A DNA stretch of 64,000 bases, taken from assembly GCF_900104945.1 (NCBI RefSeq), contig NZ_LT629736.1, forward strand, positions 806,001-870,000, in the 5' to 3' direction. The translations under genes were made by a program, and so were the position numbers. Shown here piece after piece: positions 7,647-19,030 of this stretch (position 1 is the first letter of the stretch; every line of letters begins with the position of its first letter). The notes under the pieces are model-generated. The model made no database searches and was not told the DNA's origin. It saw nothing but the letters and a program-made list of their open reading frames with translations. This DNA comes from Halopseudomonas xinjiangensis (GTDB taxonomy: Bacteria > Pseudomonadota > Gammaproteobacteria > Pseudomonadales > Pseudomonadaceae).

Positions 7647-9638
7647 ATGCGCGTTCCCAAGGAAAGGGCGCTCACTATACTCGCGCTGGCATTCGCTTTT
7701 GCCGGCGCCTGTGTGTTTCTGCTCCGCGTACATATAGGGCTTTCGCTTCTCGAATTTGGTGATGAGGCGGAAAAATACGTTGCCGCCCAGCTGATTGTCG
7801 CCGGAAAGAAGCTCTATCTAGATATTTTCGCGCACCACGGTCCGGTGCCGTACATGCTGTCGCATTGGTACGCTGTGCTCTACAGCGATAGCGACTTCAC
7901 TTATGCCCGGGTCATCGTCATCGCTCTGGCGCTAATGGCGGCGTTCTCGATTTTCGTCTCCCCAGCGTTCCGGAGTTGGTCGGCCAGGGGCTGGGCGACC
8001 GGCTCGTTTTTGCTGATCATCTCTTCCATATGGGTGTTGAGCAGCATTCAGATGCTGCTTTACCAGCAAATCACGGCATTCCTGGCACTGGTCGCGGTGT
8101 TCCAGCTTCTCTTGCCTACGATGATGGGCCGGGTTCCGACTCGTGTGGGTAGCTGCGCGGCAGGGGCGGCGGTTACGTTGGCGTGCTTCGCTTCGTACGC
8201 AGTGGGCCCCGCAGTGGTATGTCTCGTTCTCGGTGCGTTCGTCCCGCTGATAAAAAATCACGCGGTTTTGAAACGAGTGCTGCTCCCGTTCCTTTTGGGC
8301 GTTCTGATCTCCCTCGCTGTGGTCTTGATCTGGATGTTCTCCTACGGCGATTTGACAGGTTACTTCGCCTATCATTTTTACTTCAACCAGGTCATCTATT
8401 CGAAGTTTATTGATGTGTCTCTGGGCGATATGAAGGATCTTTTTGCATTCGAACTGAAACCCATCTCATATACGCAGGATCTTTCGGTTGTATGGTTGTT
8501 GGCGGCGGCTGCGCTATTGAGTGTTGTTGTCATGCGAAGCAGTACTCAGTTGAAGGCTTTCAAGCTGCTCGCTGTGCTGCTGACCATCTTCTTTGCCTTG
8601 TTGCTTAACCCCCGTGGCAAATATGGATTTCACGGCACTGCATTTGTCTTGGCCAACTGCGCTCTTTTCATCGCGGCCATCGCCCTGTTGATAGATCGTG
8701 CCTTCGTGAGCTGGAACTTGCGACGACAGGCGTTCTGGGTGGCCGTGCTAGCCATTTCAGTCATTGGAATGGAAGCTGTCAGCCGCATCTCCATCTCTTC
8801 GCCGCACGGTATTCTCAAGCGCGATCTCGCTTCGAACCGGGTGACTTTGAGACCTCCGCCAGGCGGTGAGCTCGGGTTCGTACGCTCGATCACTGAAAAA
8901 AACGGCGACCTGTTGGCGTTGGTATTCAACCCGAGCGTTTATCTGCTGACCGATAGGAGACCGGCCTCCGGCCATTATTATTATCTCCCTTGGCAGGCTG
9001 CGTATAAGCGCAACCCGATCCTGGGACACAATATTGATATCTGCGCTGATATCGCTAACAACTCGCCAGCCGTCATCTGGTTCCATGATTGGAAAGTGTG
9101 GGATCAATATGCAATTGCTGACTATGAGCCATGCGTACCTCAGCTGCTCAGCGAACGGTATGCTCCGTTGCAACCTGACGGTCATTGGTACCTACGCAAA
9201 GACATCCACGCGCAGGAGCGGTGGGTACCGCCGACTGCGGCCACTGTGCTGCAGCCAAGCCAGCCGCTGGCACCGGGCAATAACATCGAGGTTATTTTCC
9301 CGGACCGTCACGTTTCGGAGGGTGCAGCCCTGCAACGGGTAGGGGTTCTGTTCGGCACCTATGCCAATACTGGTAGGGGCAAAGCCGAGCTGCGGCTGGA
9401 AGGCCCTGGGGCGGATGCATATCACGCCGAGTTCGATCTGGCTCAGCTTGACGATAACCAGTATCGCTTTTTCGATGTGAACGGTGGCCACTTTGATCGC
9501 GGCACCATTGAAGCGGTTTCTGGTGGCGGTGTAAGCAGCTGGGAAAACCACAGCCAAGCGGAAGCCGTCCTCACGTGCGTGGCGCTCGACTATGTCGACG
9601 GAACTCGGCGAGTGACAGCTGGCTGTCCGTTTCACTGA
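7647..9638 (+). CDS. Large multi-pass membrane protein, GT-C/ArnT-like glycosyltransferase candidate
   Basis: A 663-residue protein with about ten hydrophobic segments up to residue ~380 and a soluble C-terminal part of about 280 residues. After the first segment it has LEFGDEAEKY followed by an amphipathic stretch and HHGPVPY, the kind of acidic first periplasmic loop found in GT-C transferases that use polyprenyl-phosphate sugars. In the cassette it would be the periplasmic transferase that places the sugar flipped by GtrA onto an acceptor such as LPS or lipid A. This is inference from topology and context; I recognise no precise family. It starts immediately after the stop of the flavoprotein gene. 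Confidence 0.65.
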   Translation: MRVPKERALTILALAFAFAGACVFLLRVHIGLSLLEFGDEAEKYVAAQLIVAGKKLYLDIFAHHGPVPYMLSHWYAVLYSDSDFTYARVIVIALALMAAFSIFVSPAFRSWSARGWATGSFLLIISSIWVLSSIQMLLYQQITAFLALVAVFQLLLPTMMGRVPTRVGSCAAGAAVTLACFASYAVGPAVVCLVLGAFVPLIKNHAVLKRVLLPFLLGVLISLAVVLIWMFSYGDLTGYFAYHFYFNQVIYSKFIDVSLGDMKDLFAFELKPISYTQDLSVVWLLAAAALLSVVVMRSSTQLKAFKLLAVLLTIFFALLLNPRGKYGFHGTAFVLANCALFIAAIALLIDRAFVSWNLRRQAFWVAVLAISVIGMEAVSRISISSPHGILKRDLASNRVTLRPPPGGELGFVRSITEKNGDLLALVFNPSVYLLTDRRPASGHYYYLPWQAAYKRNPILGHNIDICADIANNSPAVIWFHDWKVWDQYAIADYEPCVPQLLSERYAPLQPDGHWYLRKDIHAQERWVPPTAATVLQPSQPLAPGNNIEVIFPDRHVSEGAALQRVGVLFGTYANTGRGKAELRLEGPGADAYHAEFDLAQLDDNQYRFFDVNGGHFDRGTIEAVSGGGVSSWENHSQAEAVLTCVALDYVDGTRRVTAGCPFH

Positions 9639-9653
9639 GGAGCGGGTCGCTCT

Positions 9654-9682
9654 CTACCAGCTCCGGACGTATAAGCTGGTAG
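9654..9682. terminator. Hairpin between convergent genes
   Basis: CTACCAGCT (9654-9662) and AGCTGGTAG (9674-9682) form a perfect 9-bp stem with an 11-base loop between the converging GT-C-like gene and glmS. There is no T-run on either side, so it may slow rather than terminate transcription. Confidence 0.4.
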
Positions 9683-9740
9683 GGAGGTGGGGCTGTCGCA
9701 ATCGAGCTGAGCGGGTCATGCCCGAACAGTTCGAGCCGCG

Positions 9741-11570
9741 CTATTCGACTGTAACCGACTTCGCCAGGTTGCGCGGCTTATCCACATCAGTGCCCTTCAC
9801 CAACGCTACGTGATAGCTCAACAACTGAAGTGGAATGGTATAGAGAATTGGCGATATGCAATCCTCCACCCATGGCAGCGTAATAGTCTGCGCCGTGCCT
9901 TCCTCGGCGTGCTCGACCCTCTCGCAGGCAAACGTAATCAACTGTCCGCCACGCGCACGAACTTCTTCCAGGTTGGATTTGAGCTTCTCCAGCAGACTGC
10001 CGCTGGGTGCGACGCTGACGACGGGCATGTTCTCATCGACTAACGCTAACGGTCCATGCTTCAGCTCGCCAGCGGCGTACGCCTCAGCGTGAATGTACGA
10101 GATTTCCTTGAGCTTGAGCGCACCTTCCATGGCAATCGGGAAGTGCGTACCGCGCCCGAGAAAGAGTGCGTGATGTTTATTGGCGAAGCGCTCGGCAAGT
10201 TCGGCAATGCGTGTGTCGAGCTGCAACGCCTGCTCGACCATGCCGGGGAGCGATTTCAGCGCATTGATGTTGGTGATGATTTGCTGCTTGTCTCCACCGC
10301 GAGCCTGTATCAGAGCAGTGGTTAACCAAAGCAGGGCGACCAGCTGGGTGGTGAACGCCTTGGTCGAGGCGACGCCGATTTCCGGGCCGGCATGGGTCAG
10401 CAGCCGCCAGTTTGCCTCCCGCACAAGTGAGCTGCCCGCGACGTTACACAAAGCCAGTGTCGCCAGGTAACCCTGATCCTTGGCAAAGCGCAGGGCGGCC
10501 AGGGTGTCGGCGGTCTCGCCGGACTGGGAGATGGTGATCAGAAGCGTGTTTTTCGGCACGACTACGGTGCGGTAGCGATACTCACTGGCCACTTCCACCT
10601 GGCAGGTGATGCCGACCTGTGCCTCAATCCAGTAACGGGCCACGAGACCGGCATGGAAGCTCGTGCCGCAGGCGACAATGTGGACGTGTTCGATGTCGGC
10701 CAGGCGCGTCTCGGCTTCCGGGCCAAGCAGGGCGGTGAGAACGTGGTCGTCGCCCAGGGTGCCGGCCAGGGTCTGAGTAATGGCTTCGGGCTGCTCGTAG
10801 ATTTCCTTGAGCATGAAGTGGCGATACTCGCCCTTGTCCAGGCTATGGGCTGCATGCTCGTAGCGCTTCACCGGCCGCTCGACCGCTTCATGCTTGATGT
10901 TCCATATGTCGCACTGCTCGCGGCTGACCCGAGCGTAATCGCCTTCTTCCAGGTAGCGGAAGCAGTCGGTTACCTGCAACAGGGCAAGCGGGTCTGAGGC
11001 GATGTAGTGCTCTTCGACGCCCTCGCCAATGACCAGCGGGCTGCCCATGCGGGAGCAATACAGGGTTTCCGGCTCGTCTTCGTGAATCACGGCGAGCGCA
11101 TAAGCGCCGTGGATTTCACCGAGCGTTTGGCGGAATGCCTCGAGCAGGTCCTTGCTTTGACCGTAGTGATAAGCGAGCAAATGGGCGACGACTTCGGTGT
11201 CGGTTTCCGAAGTGAAGGCGTAGCCAAGCTCCTTGAGCTTCTTTCGCAGCGGCGCGTGGTTTTCGATGATGCCGTTGTGAACGACGGCCAGGCCATCGGA
11301 AATGTGCGGATGCGCGTTGTGTTCAGCTGGTTTGCCATGCGTCGCCCAGCGAGTGTGGGCAATGCCCAGGTGGCCGAGCGCTGGCGTTTCGCTCAGGCTC
11401 TTTTCCAGCTCGATTACCTTGCCGACGGCGCGAACGCGCTGAATGCTGTGATCGTCATTCATCACCGCCACCCCGGCCGAGTCGTAGCCGCGGTATTCGA
11501 GGCGCCGCAGGCCTTCAATCAGGATGGGAGTGATATTACGTTGAGCGATGGCGCCGACGATTCCGCACAT
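9741..11570 (-). CDS. glmS: Glutamine-fructose-6-phosphate aminotransferase (isomerizing)
   Basis: Makes glucosamine-6-phosphate from fructose-6-phosphate and glutamine, the first step to UDP-GlcNAc for peptidoglycan, LPS and Pel. The 609-residue protein starts MCGIVG with the nucleophilic cysteine exposed after Met removal, has a class II glutaminase domain (HTRWATHG, HNGIIEN), and two SIS domains (SQSGETADT; a second with LGRG and the ELKHGPLAL block). It ends in KSVTVE, the usual GlmS C-terminus. Full length. No glmS ribozyme would be expected in this group and none is visible upstream. Confidence 0.97.
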   Translation of the reverse strand: MCGIVGAIAQRNITPILIEGLRRLEYRGYDSAGVAVMNDDHSIQRVRAVGKVIELEKSLSETPALGHLGIAHTRWATHGKPAEHNAHPHISDGLAVVHNGIIENHAPLRKKLKELGYAFTSETDTEVVAHLLAYHYGQSKDLLEAFRQTLGEIHGAYALAVIHEDEPETLYCSRMGSPLVIGEGVEEHYIASDPLALLQVTDCFRYLEEGDYARVSREQCDIWNIKHEAVERPVKRYEHAAHSLDKGEYRHFMLKEIYEQPEAITQTLAGTLGDDHVLTALLGPEAETRLADIEHVHIVACGTSFHAGLVARYWIEAQVGITCQVEVASEYRYRTVVVPKNTLLITISQSGETADTLAALRFAKDQGYLATLALCNVAGSSLVREANWRLLTHAGPEIGVASTKAFTTQLVALLWLTTALIQARGGDKQQIITNINALKSLPGMVEQALQLDTRIAELAERFANKHHALFLGRGTHFPIAMEGALKLKEISYIHAEAYAAGELKHGPLALVDENMPVVSVAPSGSLLEKLKSNLEEVRARGGQLITFACERVEHAEEGTAQTITLPWVEDCISPILYTIPLQLLSYHVALVKGTDVDKPRNLAKSVTVE

Positions 11571-11698
11571 GGGGTGTCCTTGGGGCGAGCTGCAAAAGGG
11601 CGAAGTTTAGCATCGCGCTATAGGACAAGGTAGCGCCGGTGGGATTGGTCGGCCTGGTCCGTCATCCGGCGGTTACGGATATTGTCGGCGAGTCTGCT

Positions 11699-11753
11699 TT
11701 CGCGCCCGGGTGCGCTCCTGCAATGTTCATGTAGGAGCGCACCCGAGCGCGAA
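11699..11753. repeat. REP-like inverted pair
   Basis: Two 24-base arms (11699-11722 and 11730-11753) are reverse complements with two mismatches, separated by 7 bases. They contain TGTAGGAGCGCACCCG and its complement. The same core recurs at 21784-21891 and, diverged, at 45270 and 48759, so this is a dispersed extragenic palindrome family, not a gene-specific site. Confidence 0.8.
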
Positions 11754-11790
11754 CAAATGCGTTCATCACGACCGACTGAGATTTGCTGGG

Positions 11791-13350
11791 CTACCGCTTG
11801 GCAAAGCGCTCCACCAAAGCCGTCTGTTGCCTGGCGGTTGCTGCCAGCTCAATACCCACATCCGCGCTGCGTGCAGCCTGAGAGGCGGTGCTGTCCGACA
11901 GGCCGGCAATATTCACCACGTTACGGTTGATCTCGTCGGCCACTGCGCTCTGCTCTTCTGCCGCAGCAGCGATTTGGCCGGTCATCTCATTGATTTGGTC
12001 GATGGCGGTGCGAATGCCGTCGAGCGCCTCGTCCGCTTCGACGACGCGGCTAACACCGATCTCGGCCTGCTCGTGGCCGGAATGCATGGTCGTTACGGCG
12101 CGCGCGGCGGCCGTCTGTAGATTCTCGATCAGCTTGTGAATCTCTTCGGTCGAACTGGCGGTACGACTGGCCAGCGCGCGGACTTCATCAGCCACCACGG
12201 CAAAGCCGCGGCCCTGTTCGCCGGCGCGTGCCGCTTCGATCGCCGCATTGAGTGCCAGCAGGTTGGTTTGTTCGGCAATACCCTTGATTACGTCCACGAC
12301 ACTGCCGATCTCCCTCGCATCGAGCGATAGTTGATTGGAAACGTTGGCGGCGGAGCGAACGGATTCGGACAGCACTTCGATAGCATCCCGCGCCTGGCTG
12401 GCTACCTGCTTTCCACGCGTTGCCAGTGCACTCGCTTCGCGGGTCGCATCGGCAGTGCGCTGGACGTTGCCGGATACTTCCTGGGTGGCTGCAGCCATCT
12501 CGTTGATGGCGGTGGCGACCATATCGGTCTCCTGGCGCTGGCGCGACAGGCCGTCGCTGCTGCTGCGCGCCAGCTGGCTGGATTCCTCCGCTTGCTTACG
12601 CAGACCCTCGGTACTGTCCATGACGCGGGTCAGGCACGTGCGCAAGCGTGCCTGCTGGCTGTGCATGGCCATTTCCAGCTGGCCGAGCACGCCGCGATGG
12701 GGTGTGTACATGGTCGCTAGCAGCGGATCGATGATCGCATCGTCTGCAGCGCCGATGGCGCGCTGCATGCGGTTATCTCCGATCTGCTTGTAGACCCACG
12801 CCGCTGGGATGCTGGCTGCGCACGCGACAGCCGCGCCCATGCCGCCAAAGGCGATCGTCAGGCCGCCGCCGATTGCCGCAGCGGAGATGCCAAACGCGGC
12901 CGGCAACACTATCCCAGCCCAGTCGGTAGTATGCGCTGAGCGGCCTTCATTCAATCGACGGTACAACGCCTCGGCGCGCTCGACCTGGGCCGCGGTGGTA
13001 CGCACGCGCACCGATTCGTACCCGGTAACCTGACCGTTTTCCCAGATGGGCGTGGCGTAAGCGTTGACCCAGTAGTGGTCACCATTCTTGCAGCGGTTCT
13101 TGACGATGCCCATCCAGCTGCGGCCGTCTTTCAGGTCCGTCCACATATGCGCAAATACCGCTGCCGGCGTGTCAGGGTGACGTACCAGGTTGTGAGGGCT
13201 GCCGATCAGCTCCTCACGGGTGAATCCGCTGATATCGACGAAGGCATCATTGCAGTAGACGATCTGACCCTTCAGATTGGTTGCAGAAATGAGGCGTTGC
13301 TCGGGCTTGAAGGTACGTTCACGTTGAGTGATCGGGAGATTGTTGCGCAT
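11791..13350 (-). CDS. Aer-like methyl-accepting chemotaxis protein with PAS domain
   Basis: A 519-residue energy/redox taxis receptor. The N-terminal PAS domain (ISATNLKGQIVYCNDAFVDI, then GSPHNLVRHPDTP) closely resembles E. coli Aer, which binds FAD. A central hydrophobic hairpin (about residues 160-205) would anchor it in the inner membrane with no periplasmic sensor. The C-terminal signalling domain contains the conserved hairpin tip IAEQTNLLALNAAIEAARAG. The start at 13350 (MRNNLPITQRERTF) matches the family start and has AGGA at good spacing; a longer frame to 13464 looks non-coding. It signals to CheA/CheW encoded elsewhere. Confidence 0.9.
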   Translation of the reverse strand: MRNNLPITQRERTFKPEQRLISATNLKGQIVYCNDAFVDISGFTREELIGSPHNLVRHPDTPAAVFAHMWTDLKDGRSWMGIVKNRCKNGDHYWVNAYATPIWENGQVTGYESVRVRTTAAQVERAEALYRRLNEGRSAHTTDWAGIVLPAAFGISAAAIGGGLTIAFGGMGAAVACAASIPAAWVYKQIGDNRMQRAIGAADDAIIDPLLATMYTPHRGVLGQLEMAMHSQQARLRTCLTRVMDSTEGLRKQAEESSQLARSSSDGLSRQRQETDMVATAINEMAAATQEVSGNVQRTADATREASALATRGKQVASQARDAIEVLSESVRSAANVSNQLSLDAREIGSVVDVIKGIAEQTNLLALNAAIEAARAGEQGRGFAVVADEVRALASRTASSTEEIHKLIENLQTAAARAVTTMHSGHEQAEIGVSRVVEADEALDGIRTAIDQINEMTGQIAAAAEEQSAVADEINRNVVNIAGLSDSTASQAARSADVGIELAATARQQTALVERFAKR

Positions 13351-13527
13351 TGAAATCCTGGTCTGGAAAAAGGCGGGAGCGGAGAGCGGTATTTTGTTGT
13401 CTATGATGACTGTATCGCCCGAGCACGCAGAGGCTTTAGCTTCTGTTACGAAAGTATTAAACACACTGTTTCGAAGTTCGCTTCAATCCGGCGCACGCCG
13501 TCGGCATACGAGAAAGGAGAGTCGCAG

Positions 13528-16242
<2,715 letters not shown>

Positions 16243-16249
16243 AAAGACG

Positions 16250-16277
16250 GACCAGGCAGGCGTCTGCCTGCCTGGTC
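16250..16277 (-). terminator. Strong hairpin between acnA and the propeller gene
   Basis: GACCAGGCAGGC (16250-16261), loop GTCT and GCCTGCCTGGTC (16266-16277) form a perfect 12-bp stem. Read on the minus strand it is followed by CGTCTTTTC, giving a short T-run, so it best terminates the minus-strand gene ending at 16324; it may also block acnA read-through. Confidence 0.6.
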
Positions 16278-16323
16278 ACGGGCGCCGCGATGGCGGACTC
16301 GCCTGAGTTGGCCGCTCCCCTGA

Positions 16324-17982
16324 TTATGGTTGTTCCGACTTGTCTGCAACGGCGCGCTCGGGCTCGACGATTACCGGTTCGATCTTGTATAGCCCGTTAT
16401 CGATATCCGATCCGAAATAGATAACCCCGTTGGCGTCGACCGCGACGCCCGTGGGAATACCACTTGGCGGCATTCCGGGCCCGGTGGGTAAGCCTATCGG
16501 CAGGTCCTCAGCCAGCACTTCGCGCTCCCCACCTTCGAGATCAAGCACCGAAAGCCTGCGTTCGGCGGTTTCCGCGATGACGAAATCGCCGTTTTGCAGC
16601 TGTGCCAACCCCTCTGGCATTGCCAGATCCTTGGCCACGCGAGTCAGCTCGCCAGTCTTCGGATTGACCCGGGTGAGAAACCCGGCTGCCTCGGTCAGGT
16701 AGATGTTCTCGTCCTGGCCCATGATCATCTGCACCGGCCCGTGCAATCCCTCGGTAAGGTCAGTGCGCTGGTCGTATTTCTCGCCGCTTAACTTAACCAG
16801 TTTGCCGCTGGCCATCTCGCTGACGACGATGCTTCCATCGGGCAGCTCAACCGCCGCGCTTGGTGCGTTCAGGCCGTGCACCAACGCGCGGGTTTCATGC
16901 GTTTTCTCGTCGATGATCTGCAATGTTCCCGTCGAGGTGCTGGTCAGCAGGAAACGACCCTGCCCGGACGCTACGGAGGAGGGATACTCCAGATCTGAGC
17001 CATGGGCGCGGCGAATATCGGTGACCTGGCCGTTATCGGTATTGATCGAGCGAAAGGCAAAGATGTCGGCGATATACAGGGTCTTGCCATCCTCGTTGAT
17101 GGTCAGGCCTGCCGGCACCGCCAGTTCACCTTTGGTGATCACCCGTGTCTTGCCGGAGGAAGGGTTGACCATCTCGATGGAATTGTCAGCCATGTTCGAG
17201 ACGAAGATGCGGTCGTCCTTGTCGATGGCAAGGTTATCAAGCGAGGTATCCAGCGTCGCGACCACGTTGGTTTCGCCTGTCGCAACATCGACGCGGTTGA
17301 GCGTACCGGCGTGCGTGTCCAATACGTACAGGTTGCCCTTGGAATCGAAGTTGACCGCCGCCGGCGTGTCGAAGCCTTCGGCAATCACCTGCGTTTGCCC
17401 ATCGGCCGGATTGAGCTTGACGACCTGGCCCTTGAACCACAGAGGCCCATACAGCCAACCGTCTGAGCCCACTTCGAAACCATTGAACCCGCCCAGGTCC
17501 TCGGCTATCTGCCGCGGCTCGCTGTCGCCAGTGAGATCGATCTCCCACACTGCATCGCCGAGAAAAACCTGGCTTGCATAGAGCTTGCCGGTGTCCTGAT
17601 CGAACGCGATTGAGTTGATGCCCGGCAGTCCTTCCGCCAGAACCTTGATGGGGGCGTCATCGTTTTCGCGGTAGAACACCTTGCCCAGGTAAAAGCCGGT
17701 CCACGCCATTTCGCCATTCGGCCCGATAGCGATGTCGTCTGCCTGGCCTTCGGGCGGTCCGATGAAGGTCGTCACGTCACCGCTCTCGATATCCACCTGA
17801 TACATCGTCGCGCTGACGACGCTGCCTGCTAGCAGCCGCCCCTGTTGATCCATGGCCAGGCCATGCACACCCTTGAACGCGGACGGGGCGACCAGCGCCT
17901 GGGGAGGTTGATAGGTGTTGTCGGCAAACGCAGGCGCGCCGATGAACGCGGCAAGCAATGCGAGGGGAAAAACGGGTTTCAT
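16324..17982 (-). CDS. Secreted NHL/SMP-30-like beta-propeller protein
   Basis: A 552-residue protein with a clear signal peptide (MKPVFPLALLAAFIGAPAFA) followed by repeated units of the form 'gla.d..grl.v', such as GVHGLAMDQQGRLLAG, GINSIAFDQDTGKLYAS and GVAVDANGVIYFGS. These are typical blades of NHL, SMP-30/gluconolactonase or streptogramin-lyase propellers; around ten or more repeats can be seen, perhaps two tandem propellers. No catalytic set can be assigned. Probably periplasmic. It stands alone on the minus strand, and its function is unknown. Confidence 0.7.
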   Translation of the reverse strand: MKPVFPLALLAAFIGAPAFADNTYQPPQALVAPSAFKGVHGLAMDQQGRLLAGSVVSATMYQVDIESGDVTTFIGPPEGQADDIAIGPNGEMAWTGFYLGKVFYRENDDAPIKVLAEGLPGINSIAFDQDTGKLYASQVFLGDAVWEIDLTGDSEPRQIAEDLGGFNGFEVGSDGWLYGPLWFKGQVVKLNPADGQTQVIAEGFDTPAAVNFDSKGNLYVLDTHAGTLNRVDVATGETNVVATLDTSLDNLAIDKDDRIFVSNMADNSIEMVNPSSGKTRVITKGELAVPAGLTINEDGKTLYIADIFAFRSINTDNGQVTDIRRAHGSDLEYPSSVASGQGRFLLTSTSTGTLQIIDEKTHETRALVHGLNAPSAAVELPDGSIVVSEMASGKLVKLSGEKYDQRTDLTEGLHGPVQMIMGQDENIYLTEAAGFLTRVNPKTGELTRVAKDLAMPEGLAQLQNGDFVIAETAERRLSVLDLEGGEREVLAEDLPIGLPTGPGMPPSGIPTGVAVDANGVIYFGSDIDNGLYKIEPVIVEPERAVADKSEQP

Positions 17983-18115
17983 GGTCGAATCCTTCTTGTT
18001 GTTATCGGGAATGTTCGGATGGTTTTGATTCTAGCGAACCATATTGATTTGGCAGCCTCAATCGAGCCGCGTTATGACCTTACATGCATCTTCGTCAGCA
18101 ACGCGATTCACCGCT

Positions 18116-18841
18116 TCAGCTATCGAACAGGTCCAGCGTGTGCGGTGCAGGTCGGCACGGCTCAATCAGATGCGGACCGTCGTTGCGCACGTTGCCCACC
18201 GCGGTGTCGACCGCGTGCCACGTGAAAGCATCGGCTGGTGTCGCATGATGTCGCGCCAGTTCCTGGGCTTGCTCGGCAGGCAGATCCGGGTCGAGCCATT
18301 GGCGCGCCACCTTTGCGGGTAGCGCCACTGGCCTGCGATCATGAATGTCAAGCATCCCACCTTCGCTGTCGGCAGTGATGATGGCAAAGCCTCTCTCTTG
18401 AGGTATCGCTTCGCACGGGCCCCTCGGGAAGCGGCCGATTGCGGCGAGAAACATGGGATCGGTGCCTGGCAGATGAATGAAATATGGTTGGCGGCTTCGC
18501 GCTGCGTCGGAATCACCTACCCATTCGAACCAGCCATCGACCGGAACCAGACAGCGCCCACTGGCCCAGACGTCCTGCCAGTACTTGCTGGTCGCAGCTG
18601 TTTCTAGGCGAGCGTTGATAGCAGGCGTTCTGTCTACGGCCCACAGTGGCGCGTAGCCCCAGCGCATCGCACTGAAGCGTAGCCCATCGTCATCCTGATG
18701 CAGCACGCTGATGTTAGTCTGGGGTGCCACGTTGTAGCGATCGCTATCCTCGCTACCAACCGGACCCGGCACCGGCAGCTGGCTCTTGAGCCATTTCAGG
18801 TATTTTTCTTCGGATCGAAAGTGGGCGATGCGACCGCACAT
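18116..18841 (-). CDS. YedK/HMCES-type SOS-response-associated peptidase
   Basis: A 241-residue SRAP-domain protein that, in the family, cross-links through its N-terminal cysteine to abasic sites in single-stranded DNA to protect them. The sequence starts MCGR with C2 as the reactive residue, has RYNVAPQ with N37, DGWFEW with E106, and IHDRRPVAL with the conserved histidine near residue 165. All key residues are present. Length is normal (220-240). No LexA box was recognised upstream. Confidence 0.92.
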   Translation of the reverse strand: MCGRIAHFRSEEKYLKWLKSQLPVPGPVGSEDSDRYNVAPQTNISVLHQDDDGLRFSAMRWGYAPLWAVDRTPAINARLETAATSKYWQDVWASGRCLVPVDGWFEWVGDSDAARSRQPYFIHLPGTDPMFLAAIGRFPRGPCEAIPQERGFAIITADSEGGMLDIHDRRPVALPAKVARQWLDPDLPAEQAQELARHHATPADAFTWHAVDTAVGNVRNDGPHLIEPCRPAPHTLDLFDS

Positions 18842-19030
18842 CTGCCTTCCCCTGTGTATCTACCTTGCCCCAGCCTAGTTCAAACTCGACAGTCACGTCC
18901 CGGCGTCGTCTTGCCGACCTGAAGTGACGGGGATAGACTCGACGAAACGTGACATGGCGGCTGGCCCGACGGGTGGCCGATCAGCGTGGGCGTCAGCGCC
19001 CCGGCACCCTCCATCAAGGCGTGAAGTCGA

